Below are positions 35,771 to 47,186 of a DNA stretch of 64,000 nucleotides, piece after piece. Made by a program: the position numbers and the translations under genes. Location of the stretch: NCBI GenBank assembly GCA_963678705.1, contig OY783210.1, positions 20,709,331-20,773,330 on the forward strand, given 5' to 3'. Numbering within the stretch: the first letter of the stretch is position 1; the number at the start of each line of letters is the position of its first letter. The notes beneath the pieces are model-generated. The model ran no database searches and had not been told where the DNA came from. It saw nothing but the letters and a program-made list of their open reading frames with translations. The DNA comes from Panorpa germanica (lineage: Eukaryota > Arthropoda > Insecta > Mecoptera > Panorpidae).

Positions 35771-36651
35771 GAATCTTAACCGTTTCGGTCCAGAAACGTT
35801 GCTTACTTACATTATTGAAGTTTTAATTTACCTATAACTTCTTACGCTAACGAGAGCAGCTCTTTTGCTAAATGTACTGCGCCGCATAAATGCGATGTAT
35901 TCGAATATATTATATTATTCTATTTAATATGCAATAAAATGAATTGCATTCGATGTTAGTTGTATGACACTCAGCATATTGTATTTTTATCAACAAAACG
36001 TTTATTTCAATTTTATTACTTTAATTTGAATATTTTAAATATTAATTACGTTTGTTAATATTAATTATATTATTAATAATTCCATCATAAATGGACCAAC
36101 TTATGACTCTAAACGTTCGCTCAGTTCAATTTCAGTTTTCGCTGTGAACTGAAAGGAGTAGAGCCTTCGAGAAAATAGTAATTTAAAAGTTAATAAAAGA
36201 TCAAGGTAACTTTCAAGTAGAGAAGTACAAATACTTCATAGTATACCTAGCTTAGACAGCTCTTTACTTGCGTGACAAAAAAATACAATTGTAAATGCTC
36301 TGGTTGGAGAATGAAATTTACGAAAACAGGTGCATAATTGTGCTGCATCAATAATAATGCATATCCGCTTGTAATTATTTCATTTTTTATAATTCAATAA
36401 GTAATAAATCTATACTAATGTACATTTATGTGAAATTTAGTAAATGATGTTTTTATTTATTTTTGTAATTAATTTAGTTTTCTTGCTTTAATACATATTT
36501 ACAAAGGAAATTTTAATCAGTGTTATTAATTACAATATAAGAAACGTTTCAACTATAAAACAAATTCCAATTATGGAATGGAAATATCGTAGTATAAAAT
36601 TACTTTATGAAATTACCGAACTTTTTTTCTTCGTAAATTTACGATAGTAGT
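35771..36651. other. A+T-rich non-coding stretch
   Basis: No feature supported. Confidence 0.4.
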
Positions 36652-36838
36652 CAGGGCCGGCTTTCAAGGCTATATCATAGATACAAGGCATCCAGTTCTT
36701 CAAGGCATTCATACCTTCAAAAGATATGCGTCAGATAAATCCATACCTTCAAAAGATATGCCTCAAAATTTCCAGTTTCGTTTTACCTGATTCTTGTTTT
36801 AAATATATGCTTGCATTCGAATGTAAAATGCGGCACTG
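36652..36838. mobile_element. Old hAT-type MITE with internal tandem repeat
   Basis: The left end CAGGGCCGGCTTTCA and inverted right end CAGTGCCGCATTTTA share the CAGNGCCG hAT terminus. The 8-bp flanks match poorly, so age or misassignment is possible. Inside, CATACCTTCAAAAGATATGC occurs at 36710 and again 32 bp later at 36742. Confidence 0.5.
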
Positions 36839-38520
36839 GTAGCTTTATAATTGATATGTTTTTATACTCTAATTACTGATTATATTTTTTGAAGTAATTA
36901 ATATAAGATAATTAAAACATCATGCAAACTAATCGAATGAAATCAATGTTTTATTGAAAGGAAACCACTGAACGAACCACTGTATTTTGTTTTTCTAAAT
37001 AAATGAAATATTTGTAAGTTTACGAGTGCGCACTGCGCGTACAATCCACAGGTTGCTTAAGAATTTCAAGATACATTTACGAACATGTGCGATAACCTTT
37101 ATGTCATTACAAATAACTGACTTATAAACAATGTAAGAATTAAAATGTATACATATTCAACAAATGTAAAATAACTAACAAAGACGAAAGGAAGGAGTGT
37201 AGAGTATGTTAAATAAAATCATTAATATTTAAATGTAATTTGCAAGTACCTTCATTAATCAAAGATTATAATTATAACATTTACTGTGATTACTGACTTA
37301 AGATAAGTCATAAATATTCTTATAAGCTTAACATACTAAATATCTATACATAATATTTATATTTACATATTGTTTTATTGCGAAACGCAGTTGATAATAT
37401 TGAATTTTAATTGCTTAAAGGTAAAACGCTACAAAATTACAGCAAACTTCATATATTCCTGAAATGTACACTATTAAAAATTTGTTTTACTTTTGCAATG
37501 AAAGTATAGAGATAAATACGGAGTAAATACTGCAAAATTTAAATGTTACATAAAATATTTAATGAATTTGAAATAGTATATTACTTTAGAAACTAATCAC
37601 TAAATTTATAACTATAATAATATTACTTTAATGGTATTCTAAATGTAAAGAAATGATTCAAGTTGACTAGTTTTAATTTATAGATCTAATAAGATAATTT
37701 ACTGCATTTTGTGAGTAAGCGATTAAATTTATTGTTATACTTACTTTAAATGCAAGTAAACTACTTTGCGGTTTTCACGTTTATTACTTATTTATATCCG
37801 GCATAATATTGAAAGTTTAATCATTCATTAGTGGGCTTATTGTTAGGACTTAATTTGTTCTAAAATAAAATATGGCTAAGAAACATGGGCAAATTTGTAA
37901 GCGCATACAATTGCTGTAAAATGTCATCCGCTGTTTTGCTCTAATTTACAAGGTTGCTGTTAGACATTAAAAAAAATTATATACACTAAAATCGGTGGAA
38001 ATTTTATCCTCTATAAAATTGATAACAGCTTTATTTGTAGAAGGATCCTCTAGTAAGAAGATATTTAAAAACGGATATCGTCCGAAATTGAAATTTTGAT
38101 TATAGCCCAATTTTTAAAACATATCCAAAAATTAGAACTATCGGGCCTAACTCAAGATAAAAATACAAAGTTCCTGGGTGATAATATCTTAAACCCAAAC
38201 TGGTCTCTATTTGTTTAATATTTTCATCTGGTGTTGTCTCAGTCCATCTACTGCGACAAAGACAAATTTCTTTTAAGACAGTCGTGTTCCCAACTTATAT
38301 ATATTATTATAGTATTAACATATCTTGAGATTTCTAAAAACAGATGCAAATTATTTAGAAATGTCATTTGCTTGTCGCCAGAGGTTTAATAATATTTATA
38401 TAACTCTAGTAAGTGGTTTGCTGTTTCTAGTTTGCGTAACACTAAATCCAGAATAATAAAATATTATTTGAATGAGATACAGTAGTAAACTTACCAGGAA
38501 TTGTTTTCTAATGCTACGCC
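36839..38520. other. A+T-rich, probably intronic, stretch
   Basis: No feature supported. Confidence 0.4.
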
Positions 38521-38681
38521 CAGTGCCGGATTAAGATATTAAGAGGATTGTAATCTACAGATACTTTGAGACCCTCTATTATTTTGCTTCTTATTCGAAA
38601 ACACGTTAGTTTCACGCCGGATTCAATTGTAACTCTTTTCTTGAGCCCCATGGCCTATAGTCTGTGGTCTATCCGGCACTG
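38521..38681. mobile_element. hAT-type MITE (161 bp)
   Basis: Perfect 11-bp terminal inverted repeats (CAGTGCCGGAT...ATCCGGCACTG) are flanked by GCTACGCC (38513-38520) and GCAACGTC (38682-38689), which agree at 6 of 8 positions as expected for a hAT 8-bp target duplication. Non-coding; it would need a hAT transposase in trans. Confidence 0.8.
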
Positions 38682-39902
38682 GCAACGTCTACACCCACGG
38701 TCACTGCATATTATATAGTATAGCTATCCGGAACAAGCTATAGAAAGGACTTTATATTGTAATAATATTTAATTAACTGTGAGAGACAATAAAATTATTA
38801 TTGCACACAAATTGCTCCACTTTTAAAATATGTTTCATATCATTTATATCGTTAAATAAACAATCAAACGTAATTAATTACCGTATAGAAAATTGTTTAA
38901 TCATTTACGCCGTTCGAAGTTGACAGATACTCAAGGTTTTGTATTTTTAATGAAGTTTATTGTTTATTAACGAGAATTGCAAATACGTTATCGATAAATT
39001 AATATCGGGAATTAACAGTGTATAGAAACATGACAAATACAATTAAAAGATTGCGGGGGTGTTGTCTCTCAAAATGTTTTTTAACTCATTAATTTACATT
39101 ATTACTAACAAAGTAATAAAATAAATATTAATTTAAAATTATTTTATCTTATAAAAAGCTATAAAAGTCACATTCTTAAATATTAATTATGATATAAAAA
39201 ATATGAAATAAATATAAATGTCGCGTGGCAATAATGCTTAGTAATGTCTCTCTCTCTCACTCTCTAAAGTCTAAAGAGACCGCTACCGCTCCTTAATCGA
39301 TAAAATCAATTGCCCTTCGGTGATTCAATTGGCTCAGTTAACTAACTATTGTACTAAATGCATTATAATATTACCATTACTGAAAAGGTGAAAGTGAGAT
39401 ATTTAGAGAGTAACGAGAAAGAAGTGTAACAATCTTGTAATTTTGCACAATGCTCAAGTACCAGGAAGAAAGATTAGAAATACTGTCTTTGAAGTAATAG
39501 TGTTGCATAGAATTAGAATCAGAATTGAATTGGGATATTTCCATCTTGTTTATTTGTCACTGCATTATTAGCAAATGTATCTCAACCAAACTTTAATTAA
39601 TGGCGTGTTTTAATGTTATGTTATATATTTAGGTATACATTTTGATATAGGTCAGAGTAGAAAATCCAATGAAACTCCATAAACATTTAATTCTTTACTC
39701 TCTAGCGCACAAACCAATCAAAAACTAATTCATAGTTTTCTAATAAATAATTTAAAAGTATTTATGCTTTAGATTATAATGTTATACTTTTACAAATATA
39801 TTACAATTACAATCCAATTGTATTGTATAATAATATAATTTATTATTTAAGCTTTGTTAAGTAGAAACTACGTTTAATGTAATAACTATGCATTTATGTA
39901 TA
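38682..39902. other. A+T-rich non-coding stretch
   Basis: A short TC microsatellite lies at about 39247-39266. Otherwise nothing supported. Confidence 0.4.
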
Positions 39903-40150
39903 CAAAGGGTGTTCCAGTAAGACATAGTCGATTTTAGTTTTCTATAATTTTCTTAAAAAAAGAAAACAAAAGAAATATATATTATTATAATAGAACTGCT
40001 TCAAAAGAAGTGGACCATACCGATTAAAAATATGTATTTTAAGATTTAATTTGTATGTCAACAATATCATCTCAACTTCTTTCTTAAGCCAGAACCGTGT
40101 TGTTACTCTACTCAAATAAATTGCTTGGAAATTATTGTTTCAACACCCTG
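39903..40150. mobile_element. TA-flanked MITE
   Basis: The left end CAAAGGGTGTTCC and inverted right end CAGGGTGTTGAAAC share GGGTGTT, and TA flanks both sides (39901-39902 and 40151-40152). This is the common Tc1/mariner-type insect MITE ending. About 248 bp, no coding sequence. Confidence 0.6.
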
Positions 40151-42916
40151 TACTTAGGCAAGCAAGTTTGTAACATATGCAAGAAAATATCTCTTATTCT
40201 ATTTAGGGCATTGTAGTCAAGCAGCTATCTTTCTTTAATCAGATGTATAATGGATAATGAGATATGGTATTACTCTTATAGTATCGATAGCGCACGATTA
40301 AGTGTGCTTGTATTAGCTTGTTGCATTGCTAAATCGAGTACCGGAGTACTTTCTTCATAAATATACTTATACGACATTAAATGCCATTAGCCAGTAGCGG
40401 AACAATGTGCAATATATTAAATTAACACTAATTTAAAATTAGGATTGGTTATTATTTTATAAGAAAAAGGATTGTGTTGCTAAAGTTATCACCATTTTAA
40501 TTTTCTTTGGCTAATTTATGAGTTATCTGACTAGAGGATTAAATTTCACAGACAGCTGCAAGTGTAATAAATGACGTTTAATTATGGATATTACGTAACC
40601 TCTACTTTTTAGCAGAGATGGCAATTCATATTAGGGAATAGGGTAGGAAAAGGATGTACGTCAATAATTTTGAAATTTCTTGTAAGTTTAACCTTTATCT
40701 ATATATAGTAATACACTATAGTATGCACTAAGATTCGGAAAAAAGAAGATTTTGCAAAATTTGTATCAATCACCATTTTTTTGTATTATGGCTTTTGTTT
40801 CTTATTCTGTTCTCATTCCTACGCCTATGCATATATTGATTCATTGAGTCTGTAAAATTAATGACAATAAATTTCTAATTGTTGTATTATTATAAAGCTA
40901 CCGACAATAGACAAATTATACACAAGTTTCGTGGAAGTGTTCCATTCATTTAATTTTATCATTTAGTAATCGTATCTATGATTGTTTATGTACCTATTGC
41001 ATTTGCATATGCACTTTTGCATAAAGCAATGCCTATATACTAGAATATGTAGATGTAATTACTTCTATAGGTTAGTAAATAAAATTGCAAATTGAGACAA
41101 ATTTATAAACAATGGTAAATATTTTGATTTGTAATAACTAACGCATTATTTGTTTAATATCCGCGAAGGTATGTTAATTTAGTTCTCATAAGAAGACCAC
41201 ACAGACAATATGAGAACTAAAGTATTTGATGAAGTTTTACGTGTGTTAGGATGCTCTCACAGTAGAACAGACTTTACCATTTTACTGCATCATAAATGGT
41301 AAATTAAAATTTTGAAAATATATTTTATTATTATTATTATTATATTATTAAAAAATGTTTTAAAATCAAATAAGGGGCGTGAAGAAAATCTAAGTTTGTT
41401 GTTAATTTAACTAAACGATTAATGTAAAATCATAAATGTACAATAATTACGATTTATTCTATTAATCAATAGGTAACGAATCATCTAGATAAATTTACTA
41501 TAAGTTTATTACATATGTATAAGCACACACCCGTCATTTAATTTCTCTTCGCATGTGCGGCAATGTTTTTACTAGTGCAACATTTATGAGTTTCTTCCTA
41601 ATGAAGTAAATCTGATTATAAGCTACTATCCCTTTTTATAGTTACTGGCTAGACTGAAGTGTGTAACTGAATTAAGTGTAAAACAGTCTGCAAATATTTA
41701 ATAGCGTTTGCAAATAAATTTCAAGACCATAACCATGATATGTAATACATATACAAACAGTCAAGTCAAGGCTGAAGAGAATAGAGAATAACAAACTGCG
41801 TGGGAGTGCTAGAATAATATTATTTACATTAAATGCAAATTTTATTGTTCTTTACCACGTTGTAAACTTGGAAATAAGTTTTAACTAAAATTTTCTATAT
41901 ACAATACATGTAGAAATTGGTTGTGTAAAAGAATTACATGTATAGAAAATGATGTCTTAAATATTCAACGATTGTTATCACCTGATTTATACCTTAGCCA
42001 GTATATATACAGCATCAGGCGCACCACCAAACGGGCGCTAAATATACGGAACAGGCCAACAATAACAAGAAATAAAAGCGATACTTAGAGCCCAAAAACA
42101 AGAAATAAAAGCGACACAATTTTGTTTCTTGACTGTACACTGATTGCATTAGCACCGTTATTTATCCTTTTAAAATATGGAACAGGTAGCTAGCACAGTG
42201 CAAAACTTCATATTGACATGATGTGACATAAATTTCGCCACAGCAGCAACAACTATTACTGCCAAACATAAATCCTTATTAAAATTTCAATCCACGTATT
42301 TATGTCAAAACTATGCACGATTATTTTTTTAAAAACAACAAATACTTTTTCACAGAACACTTGTTATTTTTTTAATAGACCTCTTAGCTTGCAACTAACG
42401 TAAGAGACTTGCATTTTTGTTTCACTATTTCTTTAAATGTATGAATTCAATCACGATATTCATGAAGAGGTTTCAACGGTTCAAGGTTTCCAATAGCAAA
42501 AAGTGAATGATAGTAGTTTTTATTTTATGGATTTGTCCTTGATACACTTGCAGTTACATTAACGACAAGTAAGATATGTATATTTATAAAATTGTTATGT
42601 AATCACTTTAAATGAATTCAATTACTGACAGTGCATATTATTATAGTGCAACAAAGTCATGTGGAAAAGTTTTGAGTGGCTTCTAATTTGACATTTGGTT
42701 TTATTATTTGTGACAGTATAAAATCGCAGAATAGCATCTTTTCAAAGAGTTCATTTAGGTTAGAAATGGTGGGATTCTACTAAGGTTTAGCACACATTTG
42801 CTGAAGGTCTGTTTGTTTTTAAGACCAATTTCTTAGCGTCGTCTCTCTTTGTTCACTGGGTTCATATTGACAAAGGTTGAGACAGCAACGTTCAACGACA
42901 AAGACAATCGTGTCTC
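40151..42916. other. A+T-rich, probably intronic, stretch
   Basis: Nothing coding. CAGAGATGGCAATTC at 40613 resembles a lone hAT terminus. A TTA microsatellite is listed separately. Confidence 0.4.
41323..41351 (+). repeat. (TTA)n microsatellite
   Basis: About nine TTA units, with one TATTA variation near the end. Confidence 0.8.
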
Positions 42917-42927
42917 CAGTGTACTCT

Positions 42928-43479
42928 TTTTTTTTTTATTACTAAAGATTATTACAATCTGTCCTGCTTATAGGACATTCAGTGATAGTTATGTCAAAAT
43001 AAAATGTCTTGCGCGGGATGTGCCCTCAACTCGACTCATCCCTCAATTTTAATAGATCCTAGATTCTGTTTATTTGGCTAGTAGGTCCTGAGGTACCTTC
43101 TTTTTCAGTCTGCGTACTGTGGAAATATTGGACATTAGATAGCTGGCCAAATTGTTTGGATGTTCTATTATTCTCTCCTTGTATACTTTGGTTCTAAGCA
43201 CTATTTCTTCTTTTACTGTAGGTATATCCAGGTCACGATGTATTATGTGATTAGGTATAAACCATGGTGCATTCGTGACAATCCTTAGCATTTTAGACTG
43301 AAATCTTTGGATTATCTCAATATTTGAGGTAGATGCAGTACCCCATAGTTGGATACCATATAGAACAGAAGTTTGTTTTCTGTGCTAAGTTGTGACTTCC
43401 GTCCTATCAGCCAGTACATCTTCCGAAATTGTAGACCTAGTTGCTTTCGTTTAGTAAATATGTGCTTCTTCCGACTAAG
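42928..43479 (-). mobile_element. 5'-truncated Jockey retrotransposon insertion
   Basis: A - strand insertion ending in an A-tail (the T-run at 42927-42937 on the + strand). It is flanked by a perfect 11-bp target duplication, CAGTGTACTCT, at 42917-42927 and 43480-43490. The 3' UTR contains GTCCTATAAGCAGGACAG, able to form a hairpin. The coding part is the C-terminal end of the Jockey reverse-transcriptase polyprotein. Severe 5' truncation is typical of target-primed reverse transcription. This is the best-defined retrotransposition event in the window. Confidence 0.93.
43070..43479 (-). pseudogene. Jockey reverse-transcriptase C-terminal remnant
   Basis: Reading frame order on the - strand: KKHIFTKRKQLGLQFRKMYW, LIGRKSQLSTENKLLFYMV, then after a frameshift near 43370 LYGIQLWGTASTSNIEIIQR, FQSKMLRIVTNAPWFIPNHI, IHRDLDIPTVKEEI and a basic end LLAK with the stop at 43070-43072. 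The YGIQLWGTAS, QSKxLRxxTNAPW and DLxIPTVKEEI motifs are diagnostic of insect Jockey elements downstream of the RT catalytic YxDD region, which is absent here. The last 74 codons are uninterrupted. Confidence 0.92.
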
Positions 43480-43490
43480 CAGTGTACTCT

Positions 43491-44808
43491 AAGGTTTTTT
43501 TTATTGATTTTAGCTCTTACCAAATTTTCATCTGGCTAATAATCGCACAGTTTCTTCTACTTACGCTATACTCTTCTTTTCTTCTCTCCGTATTTTTGTC
43601 TTTATCATTAGCAAACATCATCCTGATAGGCAATCTACTTCCGTGATAGATTTTGCTTTCCAATAGGTTAGTCATCATCAAATACATCTAACTATTACTT
43701 AGTTAATTAGAAAGACACATTAAGTGTAGACGCGTAGGTGTTATTTAGATTTCAATAGACTTTTTCATTGCAGAATTCAATCTTCGTTTGAAGGAGTGTT
43801 TTGTTTATTCATTTAACAACCATTCCCTTTAAATAACACGGTAATCTTATACTAAGATTATTTTTAATACGTAAAACGGTACATATACATAACAATTTAC
43901 TTGCATAAATTTTACCGCTCCTCTCTGATGTCCTATATACTGTACTGTAATCTCTATCGCTACTAGGTAACATTTTTTATCAATTTGTGATCTTAAATCT
44001 AAGATATTGTATAGGGTAATACATGTTACAAAATACTGGAAGACTATTATAAAATAAAAACAAGTTTACTTAAAATACTAGTGTTGTAGAAGACAGAAGG
44101 AGAACAAATTCAATCACATCATATGATCAAGTATTGGTCGTAGTTTATTGATCGGTTCGGTTATAAAACAGGACTTTGATCGCTATAATTACGTCATGGT
44201 GTACTTACGGATGTTGGTAGTGTGCAGTTTCTAATAAGTATAGATTACAGTAGTCATGATATATACCTACCTCTCTTCTTCTGTCGAAAATTAACTAATT
44301 TTAAAATTAGAAAACTTGTATATTTTTTTGACATGGCATTATTAATTGAATTTGATATTTCAATTTCTTATACCCTAGTGTAAGATTGCCATTTGGACTG
44401 GCTGTACACTGGAAATTTGAGCTGTTCCTTCTCTTCACTAGCTTGAAGAGGAACGGATTACAACGTTATGCATTATACTGATATTAACTCTTATCATTAT
44501 GACATTAATTAATTCATATATATATATTTTAAATTTATAGTGCATAAATTTTTTAGTGCACTTAAGTTAAAGAAATCTACAATGCATCTATGTAAATTTG
44601 TCATCATCAATCTGTCAACCGTTTAAAAATATTGAAACAACCTTTAAATGTATTTTAGAATATAGCGCTTATATAGGGGATGGTAATGAATATTATAACA
44701 AAATAATCCTTATGTATACCTGTCATAAGATACACTTATGAATTACATTTTATCCCATTTAGTATCTTACTAAAATTTGAGAAATTTAACTTTTTAAAAA
44801 CTAAAGTA
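43491..44808. other. A+T-rich non-coding stretch
   Basis: No feature supported. The - strand purine content rises at 43550-43610 without a readable frame. Confidence 0.4.
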
Positions 44809-45289
44809 TCATTCCCACTCACTGCTTTAATTTAATTTTGTATTTTATATTTAATTTAAATTGTTTAGCATATGGCATATTTAATTTATTTTTTAAGTTT
44901 TCTTAGTTTTTTTTAGAACCTTACAAGGTTCAATGTTTTAAATTAAGAAAAACTATATTATATTATAACCTCCAAAATGTGACAATCTGTCAAAATGCTG
45001 TAGAATTTATTTTTAAAAGAAGTTTAATGTCAGTTTGTCAAAAATAAAGAAAGAAAAACAATTTATATTACTAATTGTTATTAAAAACAGCAATTTTAAT
45101 TATTTCACATATAATTTTGTCTAACTGTTAAAATTTATATTACTAACGATGCATACTCTCCAACAAAATTAACTAAACTTAAATTAAAACACAAATGTGA
45201 AAAGGAATGCTTAAACGAAAACCTGAAATCTAGATTACAATATTAAATAAAAACAGTAAATTAAATATCAAAACTGTCAGTGGGAATGA
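44809..45289. mobile_element. MITE with CATTCCCA ends, copy 2
   Basis: The left end TCATTCCCACTCACTGCTTT and inverted right end TCATTCCCACTGACAGTTTT match well and resemble the ends at 28131-28570. TA precedes the left end, but no TA follows the right end. The interior is A+T-rich with no transposase. The right end lies only about 28 bp upstream of the AG|GTAAGT junction at 45318/45319. Confidence 0.6.
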
Positions 45290-45292
45290 GGC

Positions 45293-45324
45293 TTAATAGA
45301 TTATTATTTTGGTTTTAGGTAAGT
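45293..45324 (+). promoter_or_regulatory. Juxtaposed 3'/5' splice site (candidate ratchet point 2)
   Basis: TTAAT (45293-45297) could serve as branch point, then ATTATTATTTTGGTTTTAG and immediately GTAAGT (45319-45324). The donor is the classical GTAAGT, but the acceptor has TAG rather than CAG and a G-interrupted pyrimidine tract. No second donor lies close downstream. It fits between the sites at 25361 and 56422 on the same strand, but alone it would be only suggestive. Confidence 0.38.
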
Positions 45325-46322
45325 CAATTTTTCTGGTTGTTTTTTTATTAATAAAATAAAACTATAGCCTATACATAATCATTTTAATTACATACTCATT
45401 GCAATTTGCAATACTTTCAGTTTCCACTTGTTGGCCAATTCACATCAGGCCCCCTGTACTCATTGTTTAACATGCAGTCAGCACTGTAATATTCCTGGCT
45501 CTTTGTATTGCAGCCTCAGGCTTCAAGGGTTGATACAGCTGGCTCTCGTTTGCTACTCACTGTTCAGCATTTGCTCTTGTTAGTTGCTAGTACCAGAACT
45601 GGTACTAAGAGACAAGCTAACTTGCTTGTTTATATTGTTTTATGAATGTTGTTATTAACTTTACAAAAATAACAATATGGTAATTGTCCAAATGACTAAA
45701 GTTGAAGTCTTTATTTACATCGTTACATTGTTATGCTTTAGTATTTAACGGTAAAGCTATTAAAAATATCTTCTCTTAGTTATTTACGTAATGTTACAAA
45801 AATCAGTAAATAATAGTTTCGACCCATTCCTAAAAATCGGTAATTTTGTAGTTGTAACTATACTGCCTGACTCATATACACAATTACGAAAATATATAAT
45901 TAATAAATTAACTAATTACAAATGCATTTATATGATACACAAGTATATTATTCATATATAAGAAATTCACATGCATTTTTTAGAAAAGGAATTTTAAATA
46001 TTTTTTACGTATTATTTTATACACCGTTTCTAATTTCTGTGAAATTTAAAAGTCGTATAATGAAGATTACCACACAAGCACAAAGAATATTAAGAGTGAA
46101 GATAAATAAACACAAAGGGTTAGATGACACTTTGCACCTTTTACCCTTTTTGAAAGTTTTTTTTTTTTTTTTTGTTTACGCATTAAATACATACATGCTA
46201 TGGAGACTTCGGTTGGTCATAAAAACAGCCGGTAGTGAATATCACTACATTAAGAATGGCCGGAGAAACTGAATATTAAATTTACGGTAAGGTATGTTCT
46301 CTTACTACTATATTTTAAAGTA
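45325..46322. other. Non-coding stretch below candidate ratchet 2
   Basis: About 45430-45620 is G+C-richer and contains a second acceptor-like CTTTGTATTGCAG (45503-45515), but no good donor follows. The + frame at 45922-46272 includes a 16-T run and has no recognised domain. Confidence 0.35.
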
Positions 46323-47186
46323 AATTCACACGTCAGATAGATGTACGTTTTCATTATGGTATATGTTGTATATTATCTTCAACTTTATAAAGTTAATTTA
46401 TTTATTTCTTGTTTATTTGATTTCAGTTATTATACTGTTTTGTTTTACAGTAGCAGATTGTACTGACATACCGTAGTCCGAATAACACTTGTTTTGCATT
46501 GATTTTTTCCATTAAAAAGCAACACGAAATTCATATTTTTCCATGATTTGTACAAAAACTATAAAGAAAAAAACATTTCTTTCTATTCTTGTCATCCTTC
46601 TTTATCTTTTTTATCTATTCGCTTTTGTTCTTTGGCTTGCTATATTATTCTATACACTTCGCTTTCTCTTTCATTTTCTCCTAACAACAATTCTTCCACG
46701 TTCCTTTCACTTTTCCTTTACATCTAGTCACACTTTTTATGTATTTTTTTCTTGCATTTGGATACAATAAGTTAAATGAATGCTGTAGTACAGCAGGGGC
46801 GGCCTTGGCCATTGCGAGGCACTTGTTTTTTGTATAATTTATGTAAATTGTAAGTAAGTATTTTTAATGATATTTAACGAGAAATAACATTTTATATTGG
46901 AAGTCTAACGTTTCTAACGTAATTTAAACATAATAGTTTGTATATAAAAGGTACACTTTTTTACGTTAAATAAACTTTAAACGCATGTAACTGTATTTAG
47001 CGGTTGTATGTCATGTTTCATAACTATGAAATACTAAAAATCTTTTAACAGAAAGAATGCATTTACACCTTTTTCACATTCAACACGTTTATTTAAAAAA
47101 ACAACATAGTAAAAAAGGTGTCAACGTAATAGCCTCATTTGTAACTTACAAGTAACTATTAAAGATGTTGATCTGACGTGTGAATT
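46323..47186. mobile_element. Inverted-repeat element with AATTCACACGTCAGAT ends
   Basis: The 16-bp AATTCACACGTCAGAT at 46323-46338 is repeated exactly in inverted orientation at 47171-47186. A 16-bp perfect match 864 bp apart is unlikely by chance and suggests a MITE or a larger deleted DNA transposon. No target duplication was found, and the interior has no readable transposase. CAGGGGCGGCCTTGG at 46793 inside it resembles a hAT terminus, possibly a nested insertion. Confidence 0.55.

Noticed and set aside
45922-46272. 116-codon + strand frame
   Set aside because: It contains a 16-T run giving a Phe stretch, has no domain, and looks like a chance frame.
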